A stretch of 64,000 nt of DNA from Eubacterium plexicaudatum ASF492 (lineage in GTDB: Bacteria > Bacillota > Clostridia > Lachnospirales > Lachnospiraceae): assembly GCF_000364225.2 (NCBI RefSeq), contig NZ_AQFT02000001.1:3243501-3307500 (forward strand), written 5' to 3'. A model generated the notes under the pieces. That model was given only the letters and a program-made list of their open reading frames with translations, was not told the DNA's origin and ran no database searches. Each line of letters opens with the position of its first letter. Positions within the stretch are counted from its first letter, which is position 1. The position numbers and the translations under genes were made by a program. Positions 29,468-39,870 of this stretch are shown piece after piece.

Positions 29468-30178
29468 TTAAGAAAGTTTAAAGCCTATTCCCCAGACGGT
29501 CCGGATATAAGTATCCGTCCCGCTCTTTTTCAGTTTGGTGCGAATATTGCTGATATGTACGTTAATCGTCTTATCTTCCGCCAGATATTCTTCTCCCCAT
29601 GCATATTCATAAATCATCTGCTTGGTAAACACCTTTTTCGGATTGCGAATCAGCAGCTCCATAATTAAAAATTCATGTTTCGTCAGTTCCACCGGCTCTC
29701 CCTGCGCTGTCATCTCCTGTGTGTCCGGGTTCAAGGTCCATGCACGATAGGTGTATATCCGATTGATCGAATTGCTCGGATCCATGGCAATCCGTTCCAT
29801 GGCAATCCGCTCCATGTCAATGTTCCTGCTGCGCCGAAGCTGCACCTGGATGCGCACAAGCAGTTCGGAAAGGTCAAACGGTTTGCAGATATAATCTTCC
29901 GCGCCTTCCGATAATGCCTGCACTTTGCTGTCCACTCCGCTTTTTGCCGAAAGTACGATAACCGGCGCCTTATTTGAAAATGGTACGATCAGCTCTTCCC
30001 CGGAAACGCCGGGAAGCATTAAATCCAGCAAAACGAGATCAAACTGCTCCATCTCAAACAGCAGCTTTGCCTCACTGCCGGAATAAGCCGATATGCATGT
30101 ATATCCATGGTTTTCCAGATAATCCCGTATCATTTGATTATTCCCGGCATCATCTTCAACAATTAAAATCTTAGGCAT
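29468..30178 (-). CDS. OmpR-family response regulator
   Basis: A 236-residue regulator. The receiver domain has the acidic pair in VEDDAG, the phospho-acceptor Asp in LVLLDLMLPG, and the Lys in CKPFDLSE. A winged-helix domain (LTKHEFLIMELLIRNPKKVFTK..NVHISNIRTKLKK..TVWGIGFKL) follows. The linker holds a small tandem duplication, MERIA twice, from 15-bp near-repeats at about 29790-29820. GGAGG precedes the ATG at 30178. It presumably controls the downstream transporter genes, and perhaps the divergent secreted protein. Confidence 0.93.
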   Translation of the reverse strand: MPKILIVEDDAGNNQMIRDYLENHGYTCISAYSGSEAKLLFEMEQFDLVLLDLMLPGVSGEELIVPFSNKAPVIVLSAKSGVDSKVQALSEGAEDYICKPFDLSELLVRIQVQLRRSRNIDMERIAMERIAMDPSNSINRIYTYRAWTLNPDTQEMTAQGEPVELTKHEFLIMELLIRNPKKVFTKQMIYEYAWGEEYLAEDKTINVHISNIRTKLKKSGTDTYIRTVWGIGFKLS

Positions 30179-30461
30179 CCTGTTTTCCTCCGCTTTATCC
30201 ATAAAACATATTTTATAACACACGTAAATGATTTGCAATAGCAGAATGCAGATCGCTCTTTGCCTTTTAAAATCCCAAGAATTTCTTCACATGTATACTT
30301 TTTACCCGGATTCTTTTCCTGAATCGGGTATACCAGCAGACCAAGAAAAATACAGGAATAAACGGCTTTACAACATATCTGCCTAATGATACAATATAAT
30401 ATGTACAAGCAACTGGCAAAAGAAAAGTTGGAATAATAAAGAAAGGTATGGCATATTGATT

Positions 30462-31018
30462 ATGAATTTAAAACATCAAAAAAAATTTTGTCTAATGATT
30501 CTGGCATTTACAATTTCTATCATCAGTATTTTTTCCGGAACCTGCTTAACTGACATATCTGAGCAGGCATTTGCGAAAGACACAACTACAGAATTAACTG
30601 CAAGTACAAAAATAAAACCTGCGCAGGCAGATAAAATGGCATTGGAACTAACCAATAAAATCTGGGTGTGGGATTGGGTTGCCTTTTTTGTCCCTTATAT
30701 GTCTGATAAAGGCGTAAAAAAACTATTGCCAGCATCTAAGCATTCTGAATGGGCAGGCGCCGTAGACATGACTACCGGAAAAAACTAAAATTCACCAAAA
30801 AGAAAATACAAGCCGCGAGAAAACAACATACGTCACAGGCACTTACCTGTAAAGACGTTGACAGCCATGCCCTGCTTATTATGCAATCTAATGGAGACTG
30901 GGACTGTATCTCATTTATGCTTCCTTATATGACCCACAAAGGCATCCGTGACGTTGTCCGCTGCTACAATAAAAAGCATGACGGAAAACAAAAGCGTGCA
31001 GCAGATTATTACGTGTAG
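30462..31018 (+). CDS. Secreted protein with two WD..F..PYM..KG repeats (one frameshift)
   Basis: The start (ATG 30462; a TTG six bases earlier is possible) leads into a signal peptide: MNLKHQKKFCLMILAFTIS then a hydrophobic run and a QAFAKD cleavage region. The frame shifts at the A6 run 30779-30784; adding one base gives a 185-residue protein. It has two similar motifs, VWDWVAFFVPYMSDKGVKKLL and DWDCISFMLPYMTHKGIRDVV, separated by a Lys-rich linker. Similar repeats occur, as I recall, in BlaR1-like proteins of this family of bacteria. It is divergent from the two-component cassette. Function unknown; cell-surface stress sensing is a guess. Confidence 0.7.
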
Positions 31019-31019
31019 C

Positions 31020-31066
31020 AAAAAGTGGCAGAAACCCTTGAAAATCAAGGCTTTCTGCCGCTTTTT
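31020..31066. terminator. Bidirectional terminator between the secreted repeat protein and pgm genes
   Basis: AAAAAGTGGCAGAAA (31020-31034) pairs with TTTCTGCCGCTTTTT (31052-31066), with an inner CCTTG/CAAGG stem. A- and T-rich arms allow termination on both strands between these convergent genes. Confidence 0.9.
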
Positions 31067-31104
31067 ATAAAACCTTTAAAAAATATATAACATCCGGATA
31101 TGCA

Positions 31105-32825
31105 TCAGTCTTCTTTTACCATATCCTGTTTCAAAGCTTCCAGCTTCTTAGCCGCATCTTCCAAAGAAGTACCCTTTACGCCAAAATAATATTTAATCTT
31201 TGGCTCCGTACCTGACGGACGTACACAGCACCATGCGTTATTTTCCAATTCATAATACAGTACATTTGATTGCGGCAGTCCGGTCGGTGTTTTCTCACCC
31301 GAAATCAGGTCTGTTCTGACATCTTCCTTATAATCACGAACCGCAAGCACACGCAGGCCTCCGAGCATTTTCGGCGGATTGTTTCTGGCTGCATGCATCT
31401 TCTCCTGAATCTGCTTTGCCCCGTCAATGCCTTTTAATGTCAGTGTTGCCAGACCTTCTTTATAGTATCCATACGTTTCATACATTGCAAGCATGGCATC
31501 CCAGAGTGTCTGTCCCTGCAGCTTATAATATGCCGCCACCTCACAAAGCATCATAACCGCCACACAGGCGTCTTTATCCCTCGCATATGTGCCTGCCAGA
31601 CATCCGTAACTTTCTTCCAGTCCGAATACATAATGATAAGTATGTTCCTGTTCAAACAGCCGGATCTGCTCTCCGATATATTTAAACCCGGTCAGTACTT
31701 CGATCAGCGTCGTATGATAATCTGCCGCTATTGCTTTTGCCATGTCCGTCGTTACAATTGTTTCTACAAGCGCCGGACGCTCCGGCATCGTACCGGTTTT
31801 TGTACGTTCTCTTAAAATATATTCCGCAATCAGCATGCCGGACATATTGCCGGTAAAGCTTACGTATTCTCCGGTCTTCGTATCTTTTGCGTACACGCCA
31901 AGACGGTCCGCATCCGGGTCCGTAGCAAGTACAATATCCGCATCCACTTCTTTTGCCAGCTTCAGCGCCAGTGTCCATGCCTTTTCATCTTCCGGATTTG
32001 GATATGCAACGGTAGGAAACGTACCATCCGGCAGTTCCTGTTCTTTCACAACATACACATGTTCAAATCCAAGCTCTTTGAGAACCCGACGCACCGGAAG
32101 ATTTCCGGTGCCATGCAGCGGCGTATAAACAATTCGAATATCTTTTGCAGCCTTGCGGATCAGTTCCGGATGAATGCTTTGTTTTTTGAGCTGCTCCATA
32201 TACAGATCGTCAATCTTACTGCCGATCGTCTCATACAGCCCTGGGCACGTGCCTCTTCTTTGTCCATCGTCTTTACCTGCGAAAACTCGGTTACCTGTGC
32301 AACTTCCGCTAATATATTTTTATCATGCGGCGGTGTAATCTGCGCCCCGTCTTCCCAATACACTTTATATCCGTTATATTCTCTTGGATTATGACTTGCT
32401 GTAATAACAATGCCTGCGATACATCCAAGTTCCCGTACGGCAAACGACAGTTCCGGCGTTGGACGCAGACTTTCAAAACAGTACGTTTTAATTCCATTCG
32501 CATTTAAGCAAAGCGCCGCCTCATCTGCAAATTCCGGCGACATCCGTCTTGAATCATAAGCAATCGCCACTCCTTTGCTCTGTCCGTTCTGTGCAATAAT
32601 ATAATTTGCCAGTCCCTGCGTTGCCTGACGCACCGTATAAATGTTCATCCGGTTTGTACCCGCACCAATAACTCCGCGCAGTCCTCCGGTACCAAATTCC
32701 AGACGGCGGTAAAAACGGTCTTCCACTTCCGCCCCATCCGAAGCAATTGCTTTTAATTCTTCTTTTGTCCGATCGTCAAAGTACGGGTCGCTGCACCACT
32801 GTTCATAAATTTTTCCGTAATCCAT
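31105..32825 (-). CDS. pgcA: Phospho-sugar mutase (alpha-phosphoglucomutase PgcA type), one frameshift
   Basis: Two frames combine to 573 residues, the normal length, when one base is added at the GGG/CCC run near 32239-32241. This gives GLYETIGSKIDDLYMEQLKK across the join. Signatures are FGTGGLRG, the catalytic Ser loop TASHNPREYNGYK, the metal loop DPDADRLGV, the sugar loop GLEESYG and the phosphate loop RPSGTEPKIKYY. It interconverts glucose-1-P and glucose-6-P for sugar-nucleotide supply, including for exopolysaccharide. Loss of such a core gene is unlikely, so I read the break as a sequence error. Confidence 0.93.
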
Positions 32826-33154
32826 TCAAAACACCTGCACCTGTCACCTGTTCAGATACTGCCTGACCTGCATTGTGACAGTCTTTCCTTTCTCGTTTCT
32901 GTTATAGTTGATCATCTGATATCGTTTACGACTTAATACAAGTATATATTTTAACTTATAATTAGTCAATAATTAATTCCTTTCATTTTAAAACTCATAC
33001 GGAAAACGATCTTATTTCCGTTTTGATATGGATTACAGGAATCATATTTAAATAATAATTCAAAAAACAAACGAATTTTAGCATAATATTTTTTCTGTTT
33101 ACTTAAATGTTTTTTCCATAATATTACTCTTTTTTAATTATATTTAGCATTAAA
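32826..33154. other. AT-rich intergenic region
   Basis: These 329 bases contain the pgcA promoter region and the 3' flank of the deacetylase gene. Runs of A/T dominate. I see no ORF, RNA or clear hairpin. Confidence 0.5.
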
Positions 33155-33873
33155 TTAATCCATCACAATCTCATCCACGGTTACAAATTCATATCCTTCT
33201 TTCTGCAGACGGTCTATAATGCTAAGCGCCGCCCGGACAGAAGACGGATATTCGTCGTGCATTAAAATAATGCTGTTTTCTTCAATTTCACGATAAACGG
33301 TGCTGCAGATTTTCGACTCATTTTTACATGCCCAGTCCATGGTATCAATCGTCCACAGAACCTGTATCATTTCAATATCTTTTTCCAGTCTGCTTGAACC
33401 ATTACCAAAAGGCGGACGCAAAAAACACGGTTCTTCCCCCGTGTATTTTGTAATAACTTCATTTGCTTTTAAAATCTCCTCTTTTGCCGCAGACGCTGTC
33501 ATATGCCGGATATCTACATGATTATATGTATGATTTCCAATCAGGTGTCCTTCTTTTACAAGACGCTCCATAATTTCCGGCTGTGCCTCCGCCTGTTTTC
33601 CGATTACAAAAAAGTTGCTTTCACTTTCCTCTCCGCAAGTCCGTCAAGCAGCATCGGCGTATACTCCGAATCCGGGCCATCATCAAACGTCAGGGCAATT
33701 TTTTTCTTCTCCTGCTGTCCGGCGGATGCATCACTGCTGACATGGCGGCCGGATGATGCTTTTGAGCCGTCCATATTTGCTTCTGTTAGCGTAAACAGCT
33801 TTGCCAATCCCATAAAAAAAAGAAGAACCGTAACCATAAGAACGATACCGTAACGTTTTTTTCCTGTTTTCAT
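33155..33873 (-). CDS. Polysaccharide (peptidoglycan) deacetylase, membrane-anchored (one frameshift)
   Basis: Adding one base to the A6/T6 run at 33608-33613 restores [15 protein letters not shown] and a 239-residue protein. It has an N-terminal membrane anchor ([20 protein letters not shown]), a short linker, then a CE4 domain: TFDDGPD with the catalytic and metal Asp, HTYNHVDI with the metal His pair, RPPFGNGS, and [10 protein letters not shown] near the end. Such enzymes remove acetyl groups from peptidoglycan or surface polysaccharide. Its distance from the Pel-like locus leaves the target open. Confidence 0.9.
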
Positions 33874-33936
33874 CCCAAAGCTCCAGTGCGATATGCTCTT
33901 ACTTTATTGTATTCAAAAGTTTTTTATTTATAACGA

Positions 33937-33961
33937 ATCCGGCACCCGAAAAGTGCCGGAT
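33937..33961 (-). terminator. Terminator of clpB
   Basis: ATCCGGCAC (33937-33945) pairs with GTGCCGGAT (33953-33961) just after the clpB stop. The stem is GC-rich; the minus-strand tail is only moderately T-rich. Confidence 0.7.
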
Positions 33962-33970
33962 CATACGTTT

Positions 33971-36559
33971 TTATTTCGGTTTGCGCACCGCCTCCAGCTG
34001 TTCGCCCGTCAACCGGATCCATATCACATCTCCGCTCCCGACCTGGTCCGCCAGTATTATTTTTGCCGCGAGTGTTTCTACCGTCTTTTGCAGATAACGT
34101 TTCAGCGGTCTTGCTCCATAAATCGGATCATAACCGTTCTCCACAATAAACCGCTCCGCCTCCGGCGTCAGCTCTACGGACAGGCTGCGATCCATAAGAC
34201 GACGATTCAAATCTGCCATAAGCAGCCTAATAATACGGCCAATATCCGATTTTGTCAGCGGCTTGAACAAAATAATCTCATCCAGCCGATTTAAAAATTC
34301 CGGCCGAAATCCGCCCCGAAGCTCTGCCATCACCGCATTTTCACATTCCGGTCGAATATCTCCTTTTTCATCAATGCCTTCCAGCAGATGCATCGAACCG
34401 ATATTGGAAGTCATAATCAGAATAGTATTTTTAAAATCTACCGTTCTGCCCTGTGAATCCGTTATACGTCCGTCGTCCAATACCTGCAGCAGAACATTAA
34501 ATACGTCCGGATGTGCCTTTTCAATCTCATCAAATAACACTACGGAATACGGTTTTCTCCGAACCGCTTCGGTCAGCTGTCCGCCCTCTTCATATCCTAC
34601 ATATCCCGGAGGAGCTCCAATCAGACGGGATACCGAGTACTTCTCCATATATTCACTCATATCCAGACGAATCATATTATTGGCATCATCAAACAGGCTT
34701 TCCGCCAGCGCCTTCGCCAGTTCTGTCTTGCCGACCCCCGTCGGGCCAAGGAACAAAAAGGAACCGATCGGCTTCGTCGGATCTTTAATCCCAGCCTTCG
34801 AACGAATAATTGCCTCGGTCACTTTGGTGACACCTTCATCCTGTCCGATCACCCGTTTATGCAGCTCCCGATCTAAGTGCAGCGTCTTATTTCGCTCCCC
34901 TTCGGTCAGCTTTGCAACCGGTATACCTGTCCAGCGGGATATAATTCTGGCAATTTCTTCTTCACTGACACTTTCATGCATCAGCGTCAGATCTTCGCTC
35001 TTTACTTTCTCCTCCTCCAGTTCCAGCTGTCTTTGAATCTGCGGCAGCTTTCCATACTGCAGCTCCGCCGCTTTGTTCAGATCATACTGCTGCTGTGCCT
35101 GCGCAATTTCCTTTTTCACATTTTCCAGTTCTTCCCGCAGTCCCTGTACTTTTTCAATCAGCGCTTTTTCATTATCCCACTGCGCTTTTTTCGTTTGAAA
35201 TTCACTGTTTAATTCTGCCAGTTCCCTCTGCAGATGGTCCAGTCTTTTCCGACTCAGCTGATCGGATTCTTTTTTCAGCGCCGTTTCTTCGATTTGAAGC
35301 TGCATCACACGGCGGTTCAGCTCGTCCAGCTCGGTCGGCATGGAATCCAGCTCCGTTTTAATAAGCGCACACGCCTCGTCCACCAGATCAATCGCTTTAT
35401 CCGGCAAGAACCGGTCCAAAATATAACGATTTGACAATACCGCAGCCGATACAAGCGCTCCGTCGGTAATCTTCACGCCATGGAACACCTCATACCGCTC
35501 TTTCAGCCCTCTTAAAATGGAAATCGTCTCTTCTACCGTCGGCTCAGCTACCATAACCGGCTGAAAGCGGCGCTCCAAAGCCGCATCCTTTTCAATATAT
35601 TCCCGGTATTCATCCAGCGTCGTCGCACCGATACAGTGCAGCTCTCCTCTTGCTAGCATTGGTTTTAACATATTTCCCGCATCCAGCGCTCCATCTGTCT
35701 TGCCCGCTCCCACAATCGTATGCAGCTCATCAATGAACAGAATAATCTGTCCTTCGCTTTTGCGCACTTCATCCAGCACTGCCTTTAACCGTTCTTCAAA
35801 TTCTCCACGGTATTTCGCACCGGCCACAAGCGCTCCCATATCTAGTGCGAACAGCCTTTTATCTTTTAATCCTTCCGGAACATCCCCTCGCACAATTCTC
35901 TGCGCCAGTCCTTCAATAACCGCCGTCTTACCAACGCCCGGCTCACCGATCAAAACCGGATTATTTTTGGTTTTCCGCGATAAAATCCGTACAACGTTGC
36001 GAATCTCGTTGTCCCGCCCAATTACCGGGTCCGATTTTTGTGCACGGGCACGCTCCACCATATCATGTCCATATTTCTCCAGCGTATCGTACGTAGCTTC
36101 CGGATTATCGGACGTAACACGTTGGTTGCCGCGTACCGTAGAAAGCGCCTGCAAAAAACGTTCTTTTGTAATGCCGTATTCTTTAAATATGGCTTTCATC
36201 GCCTGATTCGGATATTTCAGCAGGCTTAAAAACAAATGCTCTACCGATACATATTCATCACTCATCTGCCGTGCTTCGTCTTCCGCGCTGATTAACACCT
36301 GATTTAAATGCTTTCCGATATAGACCTGTCCGCCGGACACTTTTACCCGTGCCTGCAAATGCCGCACGGCATTGTCCATAAAATGTTCTTTCCGAATGTC
36401 CATCTTTTCAATCAGCTTTAAGATCAGCCCGTCTTCCTGCCGCAGCAAAGCTACCAGAAGATGTTCCTGTTCTATTTCCTGATTGCCGTATTCATATGCT
36501 AACTTTTCGCAGTCGTTCACTGCTTCCATAGATTTCTGTGTAAATTTTTGAATATTCAT
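33971..36559 (-). CDS. clpB: ATP-dependent chaperone ClpB
   Basis: An 862-residue disaggregase that works with DnaK to rescue aggregated protein. The start at 36559 has AAGGAGGCAACG upstream; the frame is open further but without a ribosome site. Order: N domain (about 1-150), first AAA+ module with GEPGVGKT and the Walker B region [15 protein letters not shown], coiled-coil middle domain of roughly 120 residues that distinguishes ClpB from ClpC, and second AAA+ module with [16 protein letters not shown] and [11 protein letters not shown]. The promoter overlaps a CIRCE-like element, so HrcA-type heat-shock control is likely. Confidence 0.96.
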   Translation of the reverse strand: MNIQKFTQKSMEAVNDCEKLAYEYGNQEIEQEHLLVALLRQEDGLILKLIEKMDIRKEHFMDNAVRHLQARVKVSGGQVYIGKHLNQVLISAEDEARQMSDEYVSVEHLFLSLLKYPNQAMKAIFKEYGITKERFLQALSTVRGNQRVTSDNPEATYDTLEKYGHDMVERARAQKSDPVIGRDNEIRNVVRILSRKTKNNPVLIGEPGVGKTAVIEGLAQRIVRGDVPEGLKDKRLFALDMGALVAGAKYRGEFEERLKAVLDEVRKSEGQIILFIDELHTIVGAGKTDGALDAGNMLKPMLARGELHCIGATTLDEYREYIEKDAALERRFQPVMVAEPTVEETISILRGLKERYEVFHGVKITDGALVSAAVLSNRYILDRFLPDKAIDLVDEACALIKTELDSMPTELDELNRRVMQLQIEETALKKESDQLSRKRLDHLQRELAELNSEFQTKKAQWDNEKALIEKVQGLREELENVKKEIAQAQQQYDLNKAAELQYGKLPQIQRQLELEEEKVKSEDLTLMHESVSEEEIARIISRWTGIPVAKLTEGERNKTLHLDRELHKRVIGQDEGVTKVTEAIIRSKAGIKDPTKPIGSFLFLGPTGVGKTELAKALAESLFDDANNMIRLDMSEYMEKYSVSRLIGAPPGYVGYEEGGQLTEAVRRKPYSVVLFDEIEKAHPDVFNVLLQVLDDGRITDSQGRTVDFKNTILIMTSNIGSMHLLEGIDEKGDIRPECENAVMAELRGGFRPEFLNRLDEIILFKPLTKSDIGRIIRLLMADLNRRLMDRSLSVELTPEAERFIVENGYDPIYGARPLKRYLQKTVETLAAKIILADQVGSGDVIWIRLTGEQLEAVRKPK

Positions 36560-36627
36560 AAACGTTGCCTCCTTTTTAAAAATGAGTGTTTTTAAACTCA
36601 AAGCAGGATTTTTGTTTGTCTGAATGA

Positions 36628-36670
36628 AATATAACACAGATTGTTAGCCACGTCAACAGGTGAGTGCTAA
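36628..36670 (-). promoter_or_regulatory. clpB promoter overlapping a CIRCE-like operator
   Basis: On the minus strand TTGACG (36651-36656) and TATATT (36628-36633) are 17 bases apart. A perfect CIRCE half-site lies at 36662-36670 (GAGTGCTAA on the plus strand); nine bases away, 36644-36652 reads TTAGCCACG, an imperfect second half. HrcA repression is therefore plausible. The operator also overlaps the last codons of the upstream AAA/PDDEXK gene. Confidence 0.75.
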
Positions 36671-38421
36671 TTTTCAGAATATTCTTTTTTTTTGTGAGAC
36701 ATTTCCTGCGAATCTGCCAGCATAACCTTACACCTCTTTTTATAACAGGCAATTCCATATTTCAGGATATTCTCTACCCCGTCGTCTTCAAGGTCATCTT
36801 CATATCTGGTATACTCAATCTGTTTCAATGCTTCTTTACAGGCAGCATCCAAATCTCCGTCATGTGCATATTTCACCTCTATGATAATCCCCATGTCTCC
36901 TGTATCCGGTTCCGCAAGAATATCCGCATAACCTTCCCCCATTTCCCGGTTCGAAGAAATCCCCCACCGGGCCTTCACACCTAAAATCCCAAGCAGGACA
37001 CCATGATAAAAGCTTTCTTTCATGCTGGTTCTTACAGCTGTATCTCGGATGCTGATCGTTCTTCTTAAATATTCCGCAAAGATTTTCTCTACATTTTCCA
37101 CATCCCTGTTTTGCAGGGCGTCACAGAAACAGTTCAGCATATCTCCGTCTTCCCGAACATTCTCTTTAAAAAAATCCATGATCTGTGTGACGTAAATGTC
37201 CCGGATCTCCAGATTGGGAATTGCCAGCTTCATCTGCCTGCCCTCTGTCTTTCCCCGCTGCGTCAAATAACCGGTGGTAAAAAGCAGGCTCCAGATATTA
37301 TCAATCGTCTGGTAAATCTCCGAATATGTGAGCTCCTGATGAATTTCTTTTAAAATAACTTCTCCTGACACCAAACGCTCAATCTCCCGTTTCACCGTAG
37401 CATTTGTCGATTTCCGAATAAACCGTTTCACTGCATCATTGCTGCTGGTATTGATCCAGTAATTCTCCGGCTGCGCTTCGTTATCATCCAATAATGAATC
37501 ACAATAATTTAATACATCCCATGGACAATATACATCTACATTGCCAAAATGGTATCCGTCATACCATTTCTTCGCTACATCATAACGATCCGGATATCCA
37601 TAATATTGCAAAAGCGTCTTCACTTCAGTATCCGTAAATCCAAAATACTCATCAAATCGTATATCTGTAACAGAACGCACCTTCAGATTATTTAGTCCGG
37701 TAAAGATACTCTCCTTTGAAATTCGAAGGCATCCGGTCAGCACCGCTAATTTCAGACTGCTGTTTGTTTTGAGTGCCTCTCCCAGCAGGCTTCGCAACAG
37801 GAAGATCATCTGATCGTAGTATCCATGCGCATGAGCTTTTGCCAACGGAACATCATATTCATCAATCAACAAGATAACTTTTGTATTATGATGCTTTTCC
37901 AACATTTCTGACAATATTCTCAGACTGTCACAAAATGCAGATTCGTCCATATTGCTGTCCAAAAGGCTCTGATATTCCAGTTTGTCACTCTCACTTAACG
38001 CATCACTCTCCAAAAGATACTGCACTTTTGATGCTGTCCGCCTCACGGCCCGGGCTCCCATCCGAAATGCCCTTTCAAAATTAAGCGCATCCATCCCTTT
38101 AAGGGAAATGGATATAACCGGATATTTTCCCATATATTCTTCACAAAGCGCAGTCTCTTTTGAAATTTCCAGGCCATCAAAAATACTCTTATCTCCATGC
38201 AACGAGAAAAAGTGTTCCAGCATGCTCATATTCAACGATTTGCCAAATCTCCGCGGACGGGTAAACAGGTTTACCGCTCCCCAATTATGGAGCAGTTCCG
38301 CAATAAGCCCGGTTTTATCAATATAGTAAAAATCTTCTTTCCTGATCTCTTCAAAATTTTCAATCCCTATCGGAAGTTTCTTCTTTCTTCTCTCCAACTC
38401 TTTCCACACTCCTTCGGCCAT
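36667..38421 (-). CDS. AAA-ATPase-like/PD-(D/E)XK nuclease protein (PDDEXK_9 type)
   Basis: About 584 residues of the family common in gut anaerobes. The N-terminus has KKLPIGIENFEEIRKEDFYY then a P-loop-like TRPRRFGKSLNMSML (degenerate Walker A), and LLIDEYDVPLAKAH as the Walker B region. The C-terminus has the nuclease core ILAEPDTGDMGIIIEVKYA, with the E-x-K motif. The start at 38421 (MAEGVWKELE) is chosen by family comparison; an upstream codon at 38490 is possible. Role unknown; such genes are numerous and mobile. The stop at 36667 lies inside the clpB operator. Confidence 0.85.
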   Translation of the reverse strand: MAEGVWKELERRKKKLPIGIENFEEIRKEDFYYIDKTGLIAELLHNWGAVNLFTRPRRFGKSLNMSMLEHFFSLHGDKSIFDGLEISKETALCEEYMGKYPVISISLKGMDALNFERAFRMGARAVRRTASKVQYLLESDALSESDKLEYQSLLDSNMDESAFCDSLRILSEMLEKHHNTKVILLIDEYDVPLAKAHAHGYYDQMIFLLRSLLGEALKTNSSLKLAVLTGCLRISKESIFTGLNNLKVRSVTDIRFDEYFGFTDTEVKTLLQYYGYPDRYDVAKKWYDGYHFGNVDVYCPWDVLNYCDSLLDDNEAQPENYWINTSSNDAVKRFIRKSTNATVKREIERLVSGEVILKEIHQELTYSEIYQTIDNIWSLLFTTGYLTQRGKTEGRQMKLAIPNLEIRDIYVTQIMDFFKENVREDGDMLNCFCDALQNRDVENVEKIFAEYLRRTISIRDTAVRTSMKESFYHGVLLGILGVKARWGISSNREMGEGYADILAEPDTGDMGIIIEVKYAHDGDLDAACKEALKQIEYTRYEDDLEDDGVENILKYGIACYKKRCKVMLADSQEMSHKKKEYSEN

Positions 38422-38517
38422 CTTCAAACTGTTTCTCTGCCTCAAATTCTGCCTGAATACATTATAACGACTAAGCGGCAGCCATTCCACAGAAATCTTC
38501 GTTTGAAAAAAATCAAA

Positions 38518-39705
38518 TTATCGAAACAACCGCATCTGCTCGATCAGCTCGCTTCTTTTTGCAGCTTTTTTCACTATATTATATACCGATGCCCGGCCAA
38601 GTCTGCGGTTATTGTGCAAAAATCGTATCAGCGTCAGCGCCCACAGCAGCGGCCAGAACACAAACACACGTCCGATTCCGGGAAAATTCAAATGCATCTG
38701 ATGATGAAACTCCTTTGCATAAGCCATAAATCCGGTCCGGCGCATCGCAACCATCCGGTCGGTTTCCGCTCTGCCAAACTCTCCGGCCTGCAGCACCTCC
38801 TGCATAAAAGCCGTTACGGTCTCATCGCGTACCGGCTCTGTCAGCAAAAACGACACCTTGTCCGGCGAAAGTCCCAGCTCCCGCACACAGGCCGCCGTAA
38901 GAATCCGTACGAACTGCCCGGTTCCGCTCCTCTCCGTCAGCTTTTGAAACCGTTCCTTTTCTACAGCAGCAACTTCCCTGTTCCAAAACAACGTCCAGTC
39001 GCACAGATTTTTCAGCCCAAAGCCTTCTCGTAAAAAATGCTGCAGCATATGCACAACAAGATAAAACGCATGGTAAGCATCCGATGGCTGCACCAGACGA
39101 ACGCCCCAGTCTGTGTTTTCTACCGTATGCTTTGCATATTCCGGAAGCATTTTAATTAAATAATGATTTATATTTTTGTTTTCAAAAGGTTCTGTCAATG
39201 TGTTATGCAATTCCACTGAGATTCCTTCTGTGTTTCTCAGATCGGTATGATGCAGCGCCAGCTGTTCTTTATCCACCAAAAATCCGGCCTGCTGTAATAA
39301 TACCAGCGCCCGTTCATAATCTGCCGCCACAGGAATAAGCAAATCCACATCCCCCGACTTACGATACTCGGGCACCGGATACAAAGCCGCCGTTACCGCT
39401 CCTTTTAAGGTAACGGCCACTATCCCGTACGCTTCCAGATATTTTGTTAAATAAGAAGTTAAAAACAGCAGCCTATAATTGGCCAACACGGTTGTCTGTG
39501 CGGTTTTTTTGATCCGCTCTGTTATCTGCAAGTCCAGACTTTCCACTGTGTCATACAGCATTGCCGTTACGGCATGTGATTCCGCCAGCTTCAATAACTG
39601 CTCCCAGTCACAGTCCGCATCCGGGTTTATCCGGTTCTCTTTTCCGGTCACAGCACGCAGCAAATCTAACAGCACACTTTCTTCCCTGCTCCATTTTACA
39701 GACAT
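38518..39705 (-). CDS. Nucleotidyltransferase-family protein (NTP_transf_5)
   Basis: A 395-residue protein; AGGAGGTTGGA directly precedes the ATG at 39705. The core has VTLKGAVTAALYP and RKSGDVDLLIPV, the G-x-D-x-D metal motif of nucleotidyltransferases, then VELHNTL and an all-helical C-terminal part. Members of this family accompany HprK-like kinases, PqqD domains and ABC exporters in lasso peptide clusters such as paeninodin relatives, where they may nucleotidylate or otherwise tailor the product. In this window it stands at the far end of the exopolysaccharide/maturation region, so linkage is inferred. Confidence 0.85.
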   Translation of the reverse strand: MSVKWSREESVLLDLLRAVTGKENRINPDADCDWEQLLKLAESHAVTAMLYDTVESLDLQITERIKKTAQTTVLANYRLLFLTSYLTKYLEAYGIVAVTLKGAVTAALYPVPEYRKSGDVDLLIPVAADYERALVLLQQAGFLVDKEQLALHHTDLRNTEGISVELHNTLTEPFENKNINHYLIKMLPEYAKHTVENTDWGVRLVQPSDAYHAFYLVVHMLQHFLREGFGLKNLCDWTLFWNREVAAVEKERFQKLTERSGTGQFVRILTAACVRELGLSPDKVSFLLTEPVRDETVTAFMQEVLQAGEFGRAETDRMVAMRRTGFMAYAKEFHHQMHLNFPGIGRVFVFWPLLWALTLIRFLHNNRRLGRASVYNIVKKAAKRSELIEQMRLFR

Positions 39706-39783
39706 TCCAACCTCCTGTTTCAATTATTTAATCATACTTACATTTTATTATTCTATTTCCTAATATTTTCTAAAAAAATCCGA

Positions 39784-39842
39784 TTGCTTTTCCGCCCGGA
39801 CCTGTGTTATGATGGCACATAGGGTCTGCCCATGCGCAGACC
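39784..39842 (+). promoter_or_regulatory. Promoter and leader hairpin of the plus-strand DUF4832 gene
   Basis: TTGCTT (39784-39789) and TATGAT (39808-39813) are spaced by 18 bases. The transcript would begin near a 7-bp hairpin, GGTCTGC (39823-39829) with GCAGACC (39836-39842), ahead of the AGAAAGGA ribosome site. Confidence 0.6.
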
Positions 39843-39870
39843 AATCGCAACAGACAGAAAGGACTCTTTT

